A stretch of 64,000 bases of DNA from Trichomonas vaginalis G3 (lineage: Eukaryota; Parabasalia; Trichomonadida; Trichomonadidae), in the NCBI RefSeq assembly GCF_026262505.1, contig NC_067204.1, forward strand, positions 12,604,522-12,668,521. The letters run 5' to 3'. Made by a program: the position numbers and the translations under genes. Positions 48,473 through 58,631 of the stretch are shown in pieces. The notes below the pieces were generated by a model. That model saw nothing but the letters and a program-made list of their open reading frames with translations. It did no database searches and was not told the DNA's origin. Position 1 is the stretch's first letter; every line of letters starts with the position of its first letter.

Positions 48473-49288
48473 ATGGCAGAAGACATAGTGGTTTATACTA
48501 TTACGACTAAAAACCCTGAGTCATATAATTCTATAACAACAAACTTACAAAGTCCTCAAGGACGATATTGTAAACTAACTTTAAACACAATGACGACTAA
48601 AGCCTGTTTTGCTCTTTTGACACCAGAAGACTTTGTTGTTGTGAATGGTAAAAAATACTTCTTTGAAGATACTTACTCAGATATACCACCAACAGGTTTT
48701 GTTGACTTATTTAATACTTTAAGTACGGGTGTAACATGTGCTGCAACTAGAGCAGGTTTCATTATGTTTGGATGTCCGACTGAGTTTACTATAAACAATA
48801 TGAGCTATAATACAAAACTTATATCTGGTTTTTACTACCAACAGTTTCCTATAACAGGAAAAGGTGTCATACAAGGAATGTCTGTTCCATTGACTTTAAG
48901 TACACCTATTTTATATATTGTTTCAAACTTAGGTTCAAAGTGTTATTCGAATGTCGACAGAAACTATTATGACCAAAAGATACTTATGCGTATAAACAAC
49001 ACATTCTCTGCTGGTTTGCCTATTGTTCATTCGAATGCAGAGTTTTCAGCTTTAGTAAACTCAAACACTTTAGCAAACATAAACTTAACCTTAGTTGACG
49101 CAAACTTTGTTCCTGTAAAACTTTTATGTCCTATGTATTTGTCAATGACGGCAGAAAGTTTCGAATTGGAAGATGCAACTGGTGAAAGTATTGTACTACA
49201 AGAACAACTTCAACAACAAATAGCTCAAGAACAACAAATGCAACAAATGGAACAAATGGAACAAATGCAACAACAAAGTCAAGAATAA
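48473..49288 (+). CDS. Penton-like minor capsid protein of Maverick C, 271 residues
   Basis: Intact. It starts MAEDIVVYTITTKNPESYNS; the body is strand-rich. A central block (PLTLSTPILYIVSNLGSKCYSN) and a closing pair (NTLANINLTLVDANFVPVKLLCPMYLSMTAE, about 200-230) follow the pattern of Polinton and Polinton-like penton proteins. The last 35 residues are a Q/M-rich tail (EQLQQQIAQEQQMQQMEQ) whose repeat number differs from A. The product would sit at capsid vertices. It is in the rightward capsid-replication operon-like run. A different minor capsid role is possible. Confidence 0.55.
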   Translation: MAEDIVVYTITTKNPESYNSITTNLQSPQGRYCKLTLNTMTTKACFALLTPEDFVVVNGKKYFFEDTYSDIPPTGFVDLFNTLSTGVTCAATRAGFIMFGCPTEFTINNMSYNTKLISGFYYQQFPITGKGVIQGMSVPLTLSTPILYIVSNLGSKCYSNVDRNYYDQKILMRINNTFSAGLPIVHSNAEFSALVNSNTLANINLTLVDANFVPVKLLCPMYLSMTAESFELEDATGESIVLQEQLQQQIAQEQQMQQMEQMEQMQQQSQE

Positions 49289-49317
49289 AAAAAATATTTT
49301 TTTTTATTTTTATAAAA

Positions 49318-50553
49318 ATGTACAGAATAGATGTTTCAGATTTTTATGACTTCCAAGCCTTCAGAAATATGTGTCCATTTAGAGACTATAACAAAGCAGT
49401 CGAGAATTTGAAACGTTTAGTCATTTATGTCGACTCTTCCCCAGAATGTTATGTTATGAAAGAATGGGATGTTGTCTTTAACAAACCAAGAGCAACAATA
49501 GTTTCAGAACAAGAATGTAGACAGAAACTTAAGAAAATAAAAGTCGTACAAGTTGGTATGAAGATGTTAGATGCTTGGGATATCTTATTGTCAAAGTTAG
49601 AAGATTTTTCAGTTCGTGGTATAAAGTTCTATACACCTTCTCCAAACTTCTATTCTATCTTCACTGGATATAAATACGAACAAGTAGAATGGAAAGAAAA
49701 TGTTATAGAAGCTTGGTTAGACCATGTCAAAGAAATTATATGCAATGGAAACGAAAGAGTCTATGAGTATATCTTATGTTGGTTTGCAAACATCTTACAA
49801 CATCCAAGTGCTAAAAATGAAACTGCTCTCATCATAATTGGAAAACAAGGAACTGGTAAGAACACTTTCTTTACAGATATCTTATGCAAACTGTTAGAGG
49901 GCTATTCGAATCCGAATATGACAAACTTAGAAAACATCTGTGGCAAGTTTAACTCCTCAATAGAGAATATGAAACTTATAGTTTGCAATGAACTTCAAAG
50001 TATAGATACAACAAAAGTTTTGAACTCAGATGCTTTGAAGAGTCTTATAACAGACAAAGTTGGAGTTGTTGAAAGAAAATATAAAGACCAAAGAGTTTGT
50101 GAAAATGTTGCAAACTTCGTCATGGTTTCAAACAACGCTGTTCCGATGAAGTTAGAAAGTTCTGACAGAAGATATGTAGTTGTCAGAACGTCAGATTCTC
50201 ATATGCAAGATACAGAATATTTTGACGACTTAGCAGAAACTTTGACATCTGACTTTTACAACCACTTGTTCTCATATTTCATGACATTAGATATTTCTAA
50301 GTTCAATCCAAGACAAATTCCACATACCGAAGAGAGACAAACATTGTTAGAAGCAAACAAGAGTGTATATGAACTGTTCATAGATGAAACTGACTTTGAG
50401 TGTTTAGATGAAAGGTCATTGTACGATTCGTATAAACAGTATTGTCAAGAGTATGGTTATATGACAGCGTCTAAACGAACATTCTTGGCAAATGTCAAAA
50501 GTCTTTTAGACGTACAGAATGGTGTATATACAAAGAAAAATTTTTCTGAGTAA
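49318..50553 (+). CDS. SF3 helicase (D5-like) of Maverick C, 411 residues
   Basis: Intact. The N-terminal 150 residues are of unknown fold. The SF3 core has Walker A GKQGTGKN (about 175-182), Walker B LIVCNELQS (220-228), motif C FVMVSNN (267-273) and downstream arginines (SSDRRYVVVR, 281-290) in the arginine-finger position. A C-terminal winged-helix-like part follows (DERSLYDSYKQYCQEYGYMTASKRTF), as in D5/DUF5906 proteins. It would unwind DNA during replication, in a hexamer. No primase catalytic motif is evident in the N-terminus. The leader is a long T/A run with TATAAAAATG. Confidence 0.85.
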   Translation: MYRIDVSDFYDFQAFRNMCPFRDYNKAVENLKRLVIYVDSSPECYVMKEWDVVFNKPRATIVSEQECRQKLKKIKVVQVGMKMLDAWDILLSKLEDFSVRGIKFYTPSPNFYSIFTGYKYEQVEWKENVIEAWLDHVKEIICNGNERVYEYILCWFANILQHPSAKNETALIIIGKQGTGKNTFFTDILCKLLEGYSNPNMTNLENICGKFNSSIENMKLIVCNELQSIDTTKVLNSDALKSLITDKVGVVERKYKDQRVCENVANFVMVSNNAVPMKLESSDRRYVVVRTSDSHMQDTEYFDDLAETLTSDFYNHLFSYFMTLDISKFNPRQIPHTEERQTLLEANKSVYELFIDETDFECLDERSLYDSYKQYCQEYGYMTASKRTFLANVKSLLDVQNGVYTKKNFSE

Positions 50554-50591
50554 ATTTTAAAAAAAAATATTTTTTTTATCCGATAGAAAAG

Positions 50592-51011
50592 ATGGCAAAA
50601 TTCATCTCAGTCAACAAGTACATGTCAGGACTTAAAGAAGAACTAGACCCATTCACATATTTGAATGTTTACTTCTACCATTTTGAAAAGTCTACATATG
50701 ACAAAGTTTGGAACATCGAACCAGTTAAGTTTGCTATTGTGACTAAAAATGGTGCGAAATTTGAAGACTTAGACATAGAAGGTTTGTTAACAGTCAAAGA
50801 AAGTTTTGACAGAAGGTTTTCAAACCTTAAAGAAGGCAAAGCATACAAACTTGTTATACCTTATGAACCAAAGAAAGCAGACGACTATGAATATTATGAG
50901 TCTAAAGTTGTAGAAGTTCAAGGTAAATTGGGTAAAAAGATTTTAGAGTCTAAGCCGGTGTTTGCTCCTAAAGAGGAAGAGAACATTGACATTGACCCAG
51001 AAATGTTCTAA
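50592..51011 (+). CDS. Possible ssDNA-binding protein of Maverick C, 139 residues
   Basis: Intact homologue of 21868-22284, differing at only a few residues. Beta-rich centre (KFAIVTKNGAKFEDLDIEG, KAYKLVIPYEP) and acidic tail (EEENIDIDPEMF). Follows the helicase by 38 bp in the same direction and converges on the gene at 51028 with 16 bp between stops. The ssDNA-binding idea rests on size, acidic tail and helicase neighbour only. Confidence 0.45.
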   Translation: MAKFISVNKYMSGLKEELDPFTYLNVYFYHFEKSTYDKVWNIEPVKFAIVTKNGAKFEDLDIEGLLTVKESFDRRFSNLKEGKAYKLVIPYEPKKADDYEYYESKVVEVQGKLGKKILESKPVFAPKEEENIDIDPEMF

Positions 51012-51027
51012 AAATAAAATTTTATTT

Positions 51028-51480
51028 TTACATGTCAAATTTCTTCTTCGGTGGAACTGGCTCTGGCTCTTTCTTCTCTTCTTCTACTTTCTTTTCTTTC
51101 TTTTCTCTCTTCTTCTTTTCTGGTGGAGTTATGTCAAACTTCTCAGAACCATATTTTTGTAAAAGTTCTTTGTCCTTTAATAGCTCTTCTATTCTGTTTT
51201 CTATTTCATCTTCAAGAACAGCGCATGTGTCTTCTTTGCATTCTAAGAAGTTTTGTTGGACTTCATCTCTCCAAGAGGCGTCATCTCTGTCAACAAGTCT
51301 GTCATTGACAAATTTTAAGACTGCTCTGCTTAATGTTTTATGGTTCTTGTCATATTCCCAGAAACAGAACTTTAGAACAAATTCACCTTTCTTGTTTACA
51401 CTATGTAAGATTTTATGGTCTACAGATGTTTTGCTGTCGAAAAGCTTGTCTCGAATATAGATGGCGAAATCGCTAGACAT
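51028..51480 (-). CDS. Maverick protein with K/E-rich tail, 150 residues (copy C)
   Basis: Intact and nearly identical to 21399-21851. It keeps the charged body (MSSDFAIYIRDKLFDSKTS, then the LSRAVLKFVNDRLVDRDDA helix) and the K/E/P tail that ends KKKFDM. It is the only minus-strand gene between the helicase/SSB-like pair and the ATPase, with its start 36 bp from the ATPase start. The retention in both elements when neighbours are broken suggests it was needed, but the family is unknown. Confidence 0.6.
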   Translation of the reverse strand: MSSDFAIYIRDKLFDSKTSVDHKILHSVNKKGEFVLKFCFWEYDKNHKTLSRAVLKFVNDRLVDRDDASWRDEVQQNFLECKEDTCAVLEDEIENRIEELLKDKELLQKYGSEKFDITPPEKKKREKKEKKVEEEKKEPEPVPPKKKFDM

Positions 51481-51516
51481 TTTCTAAAAGATAAAAGTTT
51501 TAATTTTTCTAAAAAT

Positions 51517-52391
51517 ATGTTAGAAAAAAGTTTGCTGACATTGACAAGAAATTTGAGAATGTTTTAAACAAGAACAAGAGGAAGTTGGAAAATGCTCAGA
51601 TAAAACCCATACATGACAAGTTCTTATTTGCTCAGAATGGTATAACAGGTCTAATTGCACCACCTGGGTCGGGTAAGACTTTCACTTATCTTAAAATGGC
51701 TGCACAACAACAAGAACTAGATGAGAAGAACCCATTCTATGAGTTAGTAGTCATTTGTAGTACTTCTGGTCAATTTGACCAAACCGTCAATTCGTTCAAA
51801 GATATTATAAAGAAGTCAAAACTAGTATGTATAAAAGATACTGAGTTGTTAGATTGGATAAAGAAGTACCAAAGAAGAGTTTTGAAGTACAATGCTATAA
51901 ATGAGTATGTCAATTCGAAGTTTAAAGACCCAAATGAGGAAATGCAGAGAATATTAGAGAAGAAACACTTCAGAAACAAACAGAAAGAGATAGAATACAT
52001 TTCGAAGAAATTGCAATCTTACGATTGGAAGACTTACCCTCACAGATGTCTTCTTATCTTAGATGATTTCGCCTCTCATCCTTTGTTAAAGAACAGAGAA
52101 CAAGATATGTGTCGAATTCTTAAGAAGCTCAGACACTTTAACATCTCAGTTGTCATTTGTGTACAGACAGCCAAGAGTTTAAGTAAGGATGTAAAGAGAA
52201 TACTTACTGATATTATACTTTTCCCCGGATTGTCCGAAGACGATTTCATGGAACTTATGAAAGAGTCCATGGCAGGTAAGTTTGACAGACATGAACTATG
52301 GGAGAAGTACAAAGTCATACAAGACCCTCATACTTCTTTCAGAATTCACATCTACGCGAACAAAGTTCAAATTGTGAGGGGTCAAGCGTAA
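51517..52391 (+). pseudogene. Packaging ATPase of Maverick C (broken)
   Basis: Same gene as 20490-21362. The frame that holds Walker A (APPGSGKT), Walker B (CLLILDDFAS) and the VVICVQTAK strand is open over 51585-52391, but the gene as a whole is damaged. Its 3' end overlaps, tail to tail, the remnant of the proline-rich gene on the other strand, a join not present in Maverick A. Confidence 0.8.
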
Positions 52392-52484
52392 AAAATGTAA
52401 GTGTTGAGTCTTAGTCTGTTGTGGTGCTGGGGCTGTCGGTTCTTCTGGCTTTGGAATGGACTCGGTTGGTGGTACGTCGGACAT
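52296..52484 (-). pseudogene. Remnant of the MSDVPP proline-rich gene in Maverick C
   Basis: It starts MSDVPPTESIPKPEEP as at 15679 but keeps only the first part; the sequence after that is the antisense of the ATPase end. The 22-bp minisatellite adjoins its start, as in A. The junction marks a rearrangement of the central region. Confidence 0.6.
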
Positions 52485-52491
52485 TCGTTTG

Positions 52492-52872
52492 TGTCCTGTC
52501 GGAAGGAAGAACTTTTCCTGTCGGAAGGAAGAACTTTTCCTGTTGGAAGGAAAAACTTTTCCTGTTGGAAGGAAAAACTTTTCCTGTTGGAAGGAAAAAC
52601 TTTTCCTGTTGGAAGGAAAAATTTTTCCTGTTGGAAGGAAAAACTTTTCCTGTCGTTCGACCAAAAAGTTCTCAATTTTCGAAAATTTGAATGGTTTACG
52701 GACGGACAACTGGAAAAATTTTTCCTGTTGGAAGGAAAATTTTTTCCTGTCGGAAGGAAAATTTTTTCCTGTTGGAAGGAAGAGTTCTTCCAGTTGGAAG
52801 GAAAATTTTTTCCTGTTGGAAGGAAGAGTTCTTCCTGTTGGAAGGAAAATTTTTTCCTGTCGGAAGGAAGGA
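52492..52872. repeat. 22-bp minisatellite of Maverick C
   Basis: Tandem units based on CTTTTCCTGTTGGAAGGAAA, the same family as 15385-15675 but with a different majority variant (GTTGG versus GTCGG) and about 380 bp long. The same non-repeat piece (about 52655-52710) interrupts the array as in A. It again lies between two head-to-head gene starts. Confidence 0.9.
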
Positions 52873-52878
52873 CTCGGA

Positions 52879-52975
52879 ATGCCAGAAGGACTCGGACAAG
52901 ACAATTTACCTCATTGAGCTACCTGAGCCATCTGAAGTCAAGACCAAAAATAAACGCTTTACATGTATTTTTCAG
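52879..52975 (+). pseudogene. Remnant of the 15070-type gene in Maverick C
   Basis: Traces of the start of the basic gene seen at 15070-15387 (MPEGLG, then an acidic/isoleucine stretch) follow the minisatellite and end at the KilA-N gene. Broken and short. Confidence 0.4.
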
Positions 52976-53570
52976 CAACTTCGTCAAATAATTTTATAGC
53001 ACTATCTATCTCATCTACTTCAAACGTTTCTTTACCTTTCGTGGGAGCACCATACCTTTTCTCAAAAACTTCAAGCAGTTCTGTTTCTGCAGCTCTCATA
53101 TCGTTAACGAACACAACCTTAACTCTATTGACTGTACTGTCATATCTTTGAGTTATATTATATGTTCTTCCTATCTTATATCTCTTTGTATTGAAGTCCT
53201 TCGGTTTCTGAACGATGTAAAGTAAGCCCTCACTGCAACGTTCCGTATCGAATGAACCATATGTTATGAAATTATATCCAACAACTGGGTCAATCCATAA
53301 CAAAACTATCGGTATAAGACTTTTGTCAATGAGATATGCTGTAGTTCCATAGAATCTTACCGATATCATAAGCTCAGGATTTCTTGTCAAAATTTTCTGA
53401 GTTGAAGCAATTCCAACCCAATGCCATGTTTTCTTTCCAGATGGAGATATAATGTCTGACAAAGAATATTTTTTGTATTTCTTTGAGTATCTTACGTTTA
53501 AATCACCTATTCTAACCACTTTGGTGTCATTGTCTATCTTTTTAACTGTTTCAAACTCAGTGTTTGTCAT
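52959..53570 (-). CDS. KilA-N / T5orf172 protein of Maverick C, 203 residues
   Basis: Intact homologue of 16168-16779, starting MTNTEFETVKKIDND. It has the KilA-N-like half (ISPSGKKTWHWVGIASTQKIL, FYGTTAYLIDKSLIP) and the GIY-YIG-like half (GLLYIVQKP, YKIGRTYNITQRY, AAETELLEVF). It is conserved with A throughout, so selection or recency kept both. Upstream lies a repeat field with the same words as in A but fewer copies. Confidence 0.75.
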   Translation of the reverse strand: MTNTEFETVKKIDNDTKVVRIGDLNVRYSKKYKKYSLSDIISPSGKKTWHWVGIASTQKILTRNPELMISVRFYGTTAYLIDKSLIPIVLLWIDPVVGYNFITYGSFDTERCSEGLLYIVQKPKDFNTKRYKIGRTYNITQRYDSTVNRVKVVFVNDMRAAETELLEVFEKRYGAPTKGKETFEVDEIDSAIKLFDEVAEKYM

Positions 53571-54230
53571 TTCCTGTTCTTACATACAAAATAAAAAAAA
53601 ATATTTTAAAAAAACTAGCGTTATTTTATTTTTTCTATCTTGTATAAAAGATATGATTTCATAGAGTTTTTTTACGATTTTCATAGAGTTTTGGCGACCA
53701 GGGTTTTTCACCTACTCGCAATTTTTCACGATTTTCATAAGCGTAGTATATGGTAAACGCTATTTTTTTGACGAAGTGCAAAAGTTCTCTTCGTAAAAAA
53801 AATACAGTTATATCATGATTTCATCGTCATTTTCCAGCAAAAATATATTTTAGGTGGAACCAGGTCACCAGGTCACCAGGCCACCAGGTCACCAGGTCAA
53901 CTAACATCTTTTTGAAAATGGTGACAACATGACATTTTGACAACAACACAGGAAATAGATTTCATCGTAAATGTTTTGTTGTTGTATTTCATCGTCAATG
54001 TTTTGTCAAGACTTCATCGTCAATGAGTGTAAATCAGGCAAAAATATATTTTAGGTGAAGAGGTGAGATCTCACCTGTTTTCTCACCTCTTTTTTCACCC
54101 CATATGTCCTTACTGAAAAAGTATGTGTTCCATATGTCATTTTACTCAGAATTCAATAAAAATATATTTTAGGTGAAGAGGTGAGATCTCACCTGTTTTC
54201 TCACCTCTTTTTTCACCTCTTTTTCACAAG
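53571..54230. repeat. Left repeat field of Maverick C
   Basis: No gene. It holds a degenerate form of the 107-bp hairpin unit (about 53640-53820), a tandem of GGTCACCA-type 10-bp units (about 53857-53899), TTCATCGTAAATGTTTTG repeats (about 53955-54030) and two palindromes GGTGAGATCTCACC (54059 and 54179 regions) each followed by TTTTCTCACCTC-type iterons. Confidence 0.85.
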
Positions 54231-55134
54231 CGTCTTACATGAATTGTACGATGTATATTTGAAATCCTAAACAGTTTTGTGGCTTCGATTTCCTCTGTCA
54301 GTACATCGAATGTTTAACAATGCCGAAAGTTTCTTTATATTTCTTCTTGACATCTGAAAGAAGGAAATCGTCAGCTGTTGGATAGTTTTTGTTCAGAAAT
54401 GCTAACATGTCCATTTTATCTTCTGCTGGTTTCTCTGCTTCTTTCTTTAAGTCAGCATAGTCGTTTCGCATACGTTCTATCTCTTTGACGGAGTAGTTAT
54501 ATTTCCTCATTGCTGCTTTACATTTTGAACATTGTGGGTTCATTTTTGCGTTATATTCTGAAACCTTACCTGCAAGTATGACTAAGGCGTCAATGGTTTT
54601 CTTTAACTCAAAAGTTGCGGTTTTATCTGTTGGTTCCATACCTTACCTCTTCTATCTTCATCTCTTATCTGCCATACACATTCAGCAACTAACGAAAAAA
54701 GTTGTCGTAGGTCTTAAACTCCCCAGATTTATATATGTCAGAGATGTTCTTATATAACATGTCGCAGTCTTTGTCCATGACTTTGTGGTTGCAATGAAAT
54801 CCAAGGAATTCATAGTTTACCTTACGTATGAACTTCTTAATTTCAACTGAGTCAGTTGCTTTGACTTCTATTTCATCGAATTCTGGAATAGTGAGCTTTG
54901 TTGTTGGATTTCAGGAAGTTTAGGTAGATGGTCAATAATATCCTGCATTTCATAAAGATATTCTTCATTTGTTTCATCTTTCGCAGTGCAATCTAAATCT
55001 CCTTGGAGAAGTTCTTGCTTTATCTTCTGGATTTTTGTTTCGAAAGTATATGAAGAAGGAATGAAGCTTTTCATCTCTACTAACATTGAAGTTGGGTTCA
55101 TGACTAACGAGTTTGGTGCTGTTGTTGCTAACAT
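54230..55134 (-). pseudogene. Homologue of the 18480 CxxC gene in Maverick C (broken)
   Basis: It starts MLATTAPNSLVMNPTSMLVEMKSF, parallel to the A copy from its residue 10 or so, and keeps the CSKC / IRKYNYSVKEIERMRN type block and a lysine-rich end. It sits between inverted repeat arrays as in A. Broken in several places. Confidence 0.7.
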
Positions 55135-55528
55135 GTTCTTACAATAAAAATAAAAAATATTTTTTTTAAAAAACTAACTTTATTTTTTATTTCGGGAAAA
55201 TTCATGAAAATTCAACGGGTGAAAAAACAGGTGAAAAAACGGGTGAGATCTCACCTCTTCACCTAAAATATATTTTTGCCGAGTTCAGCAACAAATTCAA
55301 GAGTTTTGTGTGTTTTCTACGATGTTGTCAAAATGTCATGTTGTCACACTTTTTAAAAGAAGTTAAAATGACCTGGTGACCTGGTGACCTGGTGACCTGG
55401 TTCCACCTAAAAAAACATCTACCCTAAAATATATTTTCTATCTTAAGGAAATTCATGAAAATTCAAGAGGGTGAGAAAAGAGGTGAGAAAAGAGGTGAGA
55501 TCTCACCTCTTCACCTAAAATATATTTT
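55135..55528. repeat. Right repeat field of Maverick C, mirror of the left
   Basis: No gene. It contains reverse complements of words at 53571-54230: palindromes at about 55243 and 55497, the GACCTGGTGACCTGGTGACC tandem (about 55369-55405) and the TGTCAAAATGTCATGTTGTC block (about 55325-55345), which answers GACAACATGACATTTTGACA at about 53922-53943. Confidence 0.85.
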
Positions 55529-56389
55529 TCAATACTTTTTCAGCACTTTTCCGTAGTTGTATATGAAAGACAATTCGAGATAAAAGTCATAGTACAGTGG
55601 TATTATATGCTGCACACCGTTTGTTGTGAACCAAACTTGAAAGTCAGAGAAACTGTTACTAGGTGGTTCGTAGAATTTAGAAGCAAAGTCATAAAAGTCC
55701 TTACCAATACAAAGAAAACTGTTGTTGCTTGAACTGAAACTTGCATGACACATAACATTTTGAGGGTCAAACACGTTTCTATAAACTGTCAAATCTGCTG
55801 GTGGAAGTATAAAATTAAATGGACCATCTGGTGGTAATGGTTCGTTCTGGTTTAGTAACCGAAGAAATTGTGCCCAAGAACGCTTGTCTACTCCCCAATA
55901 TAAAAACTCTGTATCTCTTGGAGGGTTAATTTCAATCTTTTGAAATGAAACGGTGGAATTCATCTTGTTATATTCTAGTTTCAGATAGTACGTTCCATTT
56001 AGTAAAGAGTGGTATTTTTCCTGAAATTCCCAGTAGTATTTGTTTATTTGAGTTTGGAAGTCATTTAGAGTTTTCTCAAGACTTTCGTCTGAGCGAATTG
56101 TAAAGATTTTCATTTTATCAAATTTTTCTATTAGACCATCAGAACCTTTGTACTGACCATGAAAATATACTGCGAACATGAAGGCGTTAGTTCTATTTGA
56201 AAACAAAACTCTTCTAAATCCTATTGCCTTTGCATCTGAAGGACTTTGAAGCCAACGAACTGGATAGTCAAACCTGTAAGAACGGGATGAAATTTCTTCA
56301 TCTGATATAGTCCTACCGGCATTTGTGAAGATATAGTCTAACGGTTTTGTATCTGCTACTTTTGTTCTTTGTTTTTCAACCTGAAGCAT
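55529..56389 (-). CDS. Unrecognised beta-rich Maverick protein (VWFTT/LELSF family), 286 residues
   Basis: An intact member of the family at 8487-9334. It opens MLQVEKQRTKVADTKPLDYIF, then SRSYRFDYPVRWLQSPSDAKAIGFRRVLF, a region of strands (YYLKLEYNKMNSTVSFQKIEI), and the signature C-terminus: HASFSSSNNSFLCIGKDFYD, KFYEPPSNSFSDFQVWFTT, IIPLYYDFYLELSFIYNYG. In A the space beside the polymerase holds a different gene (15070). A second family member at 63154 sits next to the fibre. A structural or attachment role is likely from that linkage; the fold is not recognised. Confidence 0.6.
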   Translation of the reverse strand: MLQVEKQRTKVADTKPLDYIFTNAGRTISDEEISSRSYRFDYPVRWLQSPSDAKAIGFRRVLFSNRTNAFMFAVYFHGQYKGSDGLIEKFDKMKIFTIRSDESLEKTLNDFQTQINKYYWEFQEKYHSLLNGTYYLKLEYNKMNSTVSFQKIEINPPRDTEFLYWGVDKRSWAQFLRLLNQNEPLPPDGPFNFILPPADLTVYRNVFDPQNVMCHASFSSSNNSFLCIGKDFYDFASKFYEPPSNSFSDFQVWFTTNGVQHIIPLYYDFYLELSFIYNYGKVLKKY

Positions 56390-56426
56390 TTAATATATGT
56401 AAAAATATACTGTTTTAAAAAATGTT

Positions 56427-58580
56427 TTATTTCATGCAATGTTTTATTTCTGTGCCGTCTTCAAGTATGCCCCAGTACTTACGCTTGGAGAGGACATGAA
56501 CTTCGGAAAATACCTTGTCTAGCTTAAAACAGCCCATCTTTTCACCGACCATTCCCATTTCAATGAGTTTGTTGTATCCTTCTTCGTTCGTCATGAGTGC
56601 GTCAATGTTCTCATAGTAAACCTTCACTTTGGATTTGACTTCCGAGAAGAACTCATTGTAGTTGTCAAGTACTGCCTTTGCGAACTGAGGGTAAGACCAA
56701 TGTTCGACAATAGGTTTTAATGTGGTTACTAAGCCACTTTGACCTTGAGTGAATTCGTACTTCAAAACAAAAGGAGAAAACCTTTCAACAAAGTTGTCGA
56801 CCTTCTCATAATGTTTACTCTTCATCTCTTGAGGTTTCTTAATGGAATATCCCCATGTCGAATTCATAAGCAATTTGAGTGTCATTGCAAGTTTGGGGTT
56901 TGAAGCTTTCCTAATATCATACAGTTGTTGTATGACTTTTCCAACTGTATAGTTCCTTCCCGGGAACTCACCATCTTCGTTTGGAATTCCAGTTGGAATA
57001 TATTGGACAAACCTCATGTACGCAGCGTTAAGGTCGACATAGTATATTTTTTCGTATGAGTCGAACTTGTCGCAACCTATTGGCCCAGTTTTTGGAAATT
57101 CAAGTGAGTCTCTTATCTTCTGAGAAACTTCTCCTGTTATCTCATAAACATCGTCAAAGCAACCTGTTTCATATAAAACCTTCTGACCCAACTCAGAAGC
57201 TCTCCAATACAATTTGACGTCGATTGGATGTCTCAATGGAAGTTTGTTTATAGCATCTTGAAGTTCTTGCAACCTCATTGGAAGTTCTTCTGGTTCAGGT
57301 TGGTATCCGAACAATCCAACTCCTTGTGGAATTGTGTACTTCTTTTGTACTAGAACTTTGTCTGGAACAACTTTTGGTCTTGCTAACAATGAAAAGTTTG
57401 TTTCGTCTTTTGGTACAAAAGTTTCTGTCAGCTTGTCATCTGGAATTGGTTCCAACAAACCTTTCTCGAAAAGAATGTTTACAGCTCTGACAATGTTGCA
57501 CTTGCCTTTTCCGAACAATGGGTTTGTAAGACTTTCGTTCAACATGAAGTGGTTGTGGACAATTACAATCTTCAACCATGGTAAGTCTTTGTCAACAACA
57601 TAGTCGTCATGTGAAAAACCTTTCTCAGTCGGAATGTTGACTCGGATATTGACATTTGCCAACGGTGCAATTTTTGCCAATTGACCTCTGAGAATGTACC
57701 TTGTCTTCACACATGACTCAAGATACTTCATCTTCTCATCTGTAACAAGACCAGAGTTCCTGAGACATGTAAGAATGCAAGGTTCGTTGACAATTGTTTC
57801 AATTGAATTGTAAATTCCATACCTTGTCAAGTCAATGTCAGACTTATTTATGAAGGGGAAGTATCCAGCATGTTGTCTGACTGCTTGAGGGTTAGGTTGG
57901 TACCATTCGAACTTGACACTTGCAATTCCTTCAATTGCATTCAAAATATCCGAGTCGGAGTCAACCATTTGTTCTCTCTTTGTAGTCTTGAAAGCGTCAA
58001 GAAGTTTTGCGGCTGTTTGTTCATTGCCATATGCATAGTAAATGTGACCGTCCAAATCTGTTATGGTCAATCTGAGATTGTGTCCTTTCTTATTTCCGTC
58101 TTGAATTGCAGCAAGTACACCCATGAGGCCTTCTTTGTTCTTTCCTTCGTCAAAGTTTACTGTAAAGGTTCGACCAGATGTAATTTGACTTCTAACTTCA
58201 CGGTACTTCTCATATGCATATCTTGTTCTTTCCATGGGAGCATGACCATCCTCTGCACTACCTTTTTTCCTTCTCAAAGGATGCAATTGTTCGTCATGTT
58301 TCCAGTAGAATCTGGTAAAACCGTCGTGTCCTTCAACTTGAGGCTCAGTAACATCGAAAGGTATGTCCATAAGTCGCTCTTCTTCTAACCTCTCTAATCT
58401 GTTTGGATAGTTTGCGCGTGCTGTTTCTAAGTCCATTTCGTAGGTCAGACCAGCAAGTTTGTCATAGACTTTTATGGGTCTTCCCTTCCTATATTTAAAC
58501 TTCTTTGAAACTCTCCAACCATATCTTTCTAACTCTGCTTTTATTCTAGCAGACCTTCTGTCCATTCTATACAAGAGCAT
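56427..58580 (-). CDS. Protein-primed family B DNA polymerase of Maverick C, 717 residues
   Basis: One open frame from MLLYRMDRRSARIKAELERYG. The first 500 residues are a basic, family-specific region whose fold I do not recognise, with no exonuclease motifs that I can assign. The polymerase core is near the C-terminus: motif A DLNAAYM (516-522), motif B KLLMNSTWGYS (569-579) and the motif C strand-turn-strand around YENID (656-660), then a lysine/glycine block to KHCMK at the end. This matches DNA_pol_B_2-type enzymes of Mavericks, adenoviruses and linear plasmids, which start from a terminal protein. The leader has TATAAAAATG. Confidence 0.85.
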   Translation of the reverse strand: MLLYRMDRRSARIKAELERYGWRVSKKFKYRKGRPIKVYDKLAGLTYEMDLETARANYPNRLERLEEERLMDIPFDVTEPQVEGHDGFTRFYWKHDEQLHPLRRKKGSAEDGHAPMERTRYAYEKYREVRSQITSGRTFTVNFDEGKNKEGLMGVLAAIQDGNKKGHNLRLTITDLDGHIYYAYGNEQTAAKLLDAFKTTKREQMVDSDSDILNAIEGIASVKFEWYQPNPQAVRQHAGYFPFINKSDIDLTRYGIYNSIETIVNEPCILTCLRNSGLVTDEKMKYLESCVKTRYILRGQLAKIAPLANVNIRVNIPTEKGFSHDDYVVDKDLPWLKIVIVHNHFMLNESLTNPLFGKGKCNIVRAVNILFEKGLLEPIPDDKLTETFVPKDETNFSLLARPKVVPDKVLVQKKYTIPQGVGLFGYQPEPEELPMRLQELQDAINKLPLRHPIDVKLYWRASELGQKVLYETGCFDDVYEITGEVSQKIRDSLEFPKTGPIGCDKFDSYEKIYYVDLNAAYMRFVQYIPTGIPNEDGEFPGRNYTVGKVIQQLYDIRKASNPKLAMTLKLLMNSTWGYSIKKPQEMKSKHYEKVDNFVERFSPFVLKYEFTQGQSGLVTTLKPIVEHWSYPQFAKAVLDNYNEFFSEVKSKVKVYYENIDALMTNEEGYNKLIEMGMVGEKMGCFKLDKVFSEVHVLSKRKYWGILEDGTEIKHCMK

Positions 58581-58631
58581 TTTTATAAAAATAAAAAATA
58601 TATACTGTTTTAAAAACGTTTTAAAAATGTT

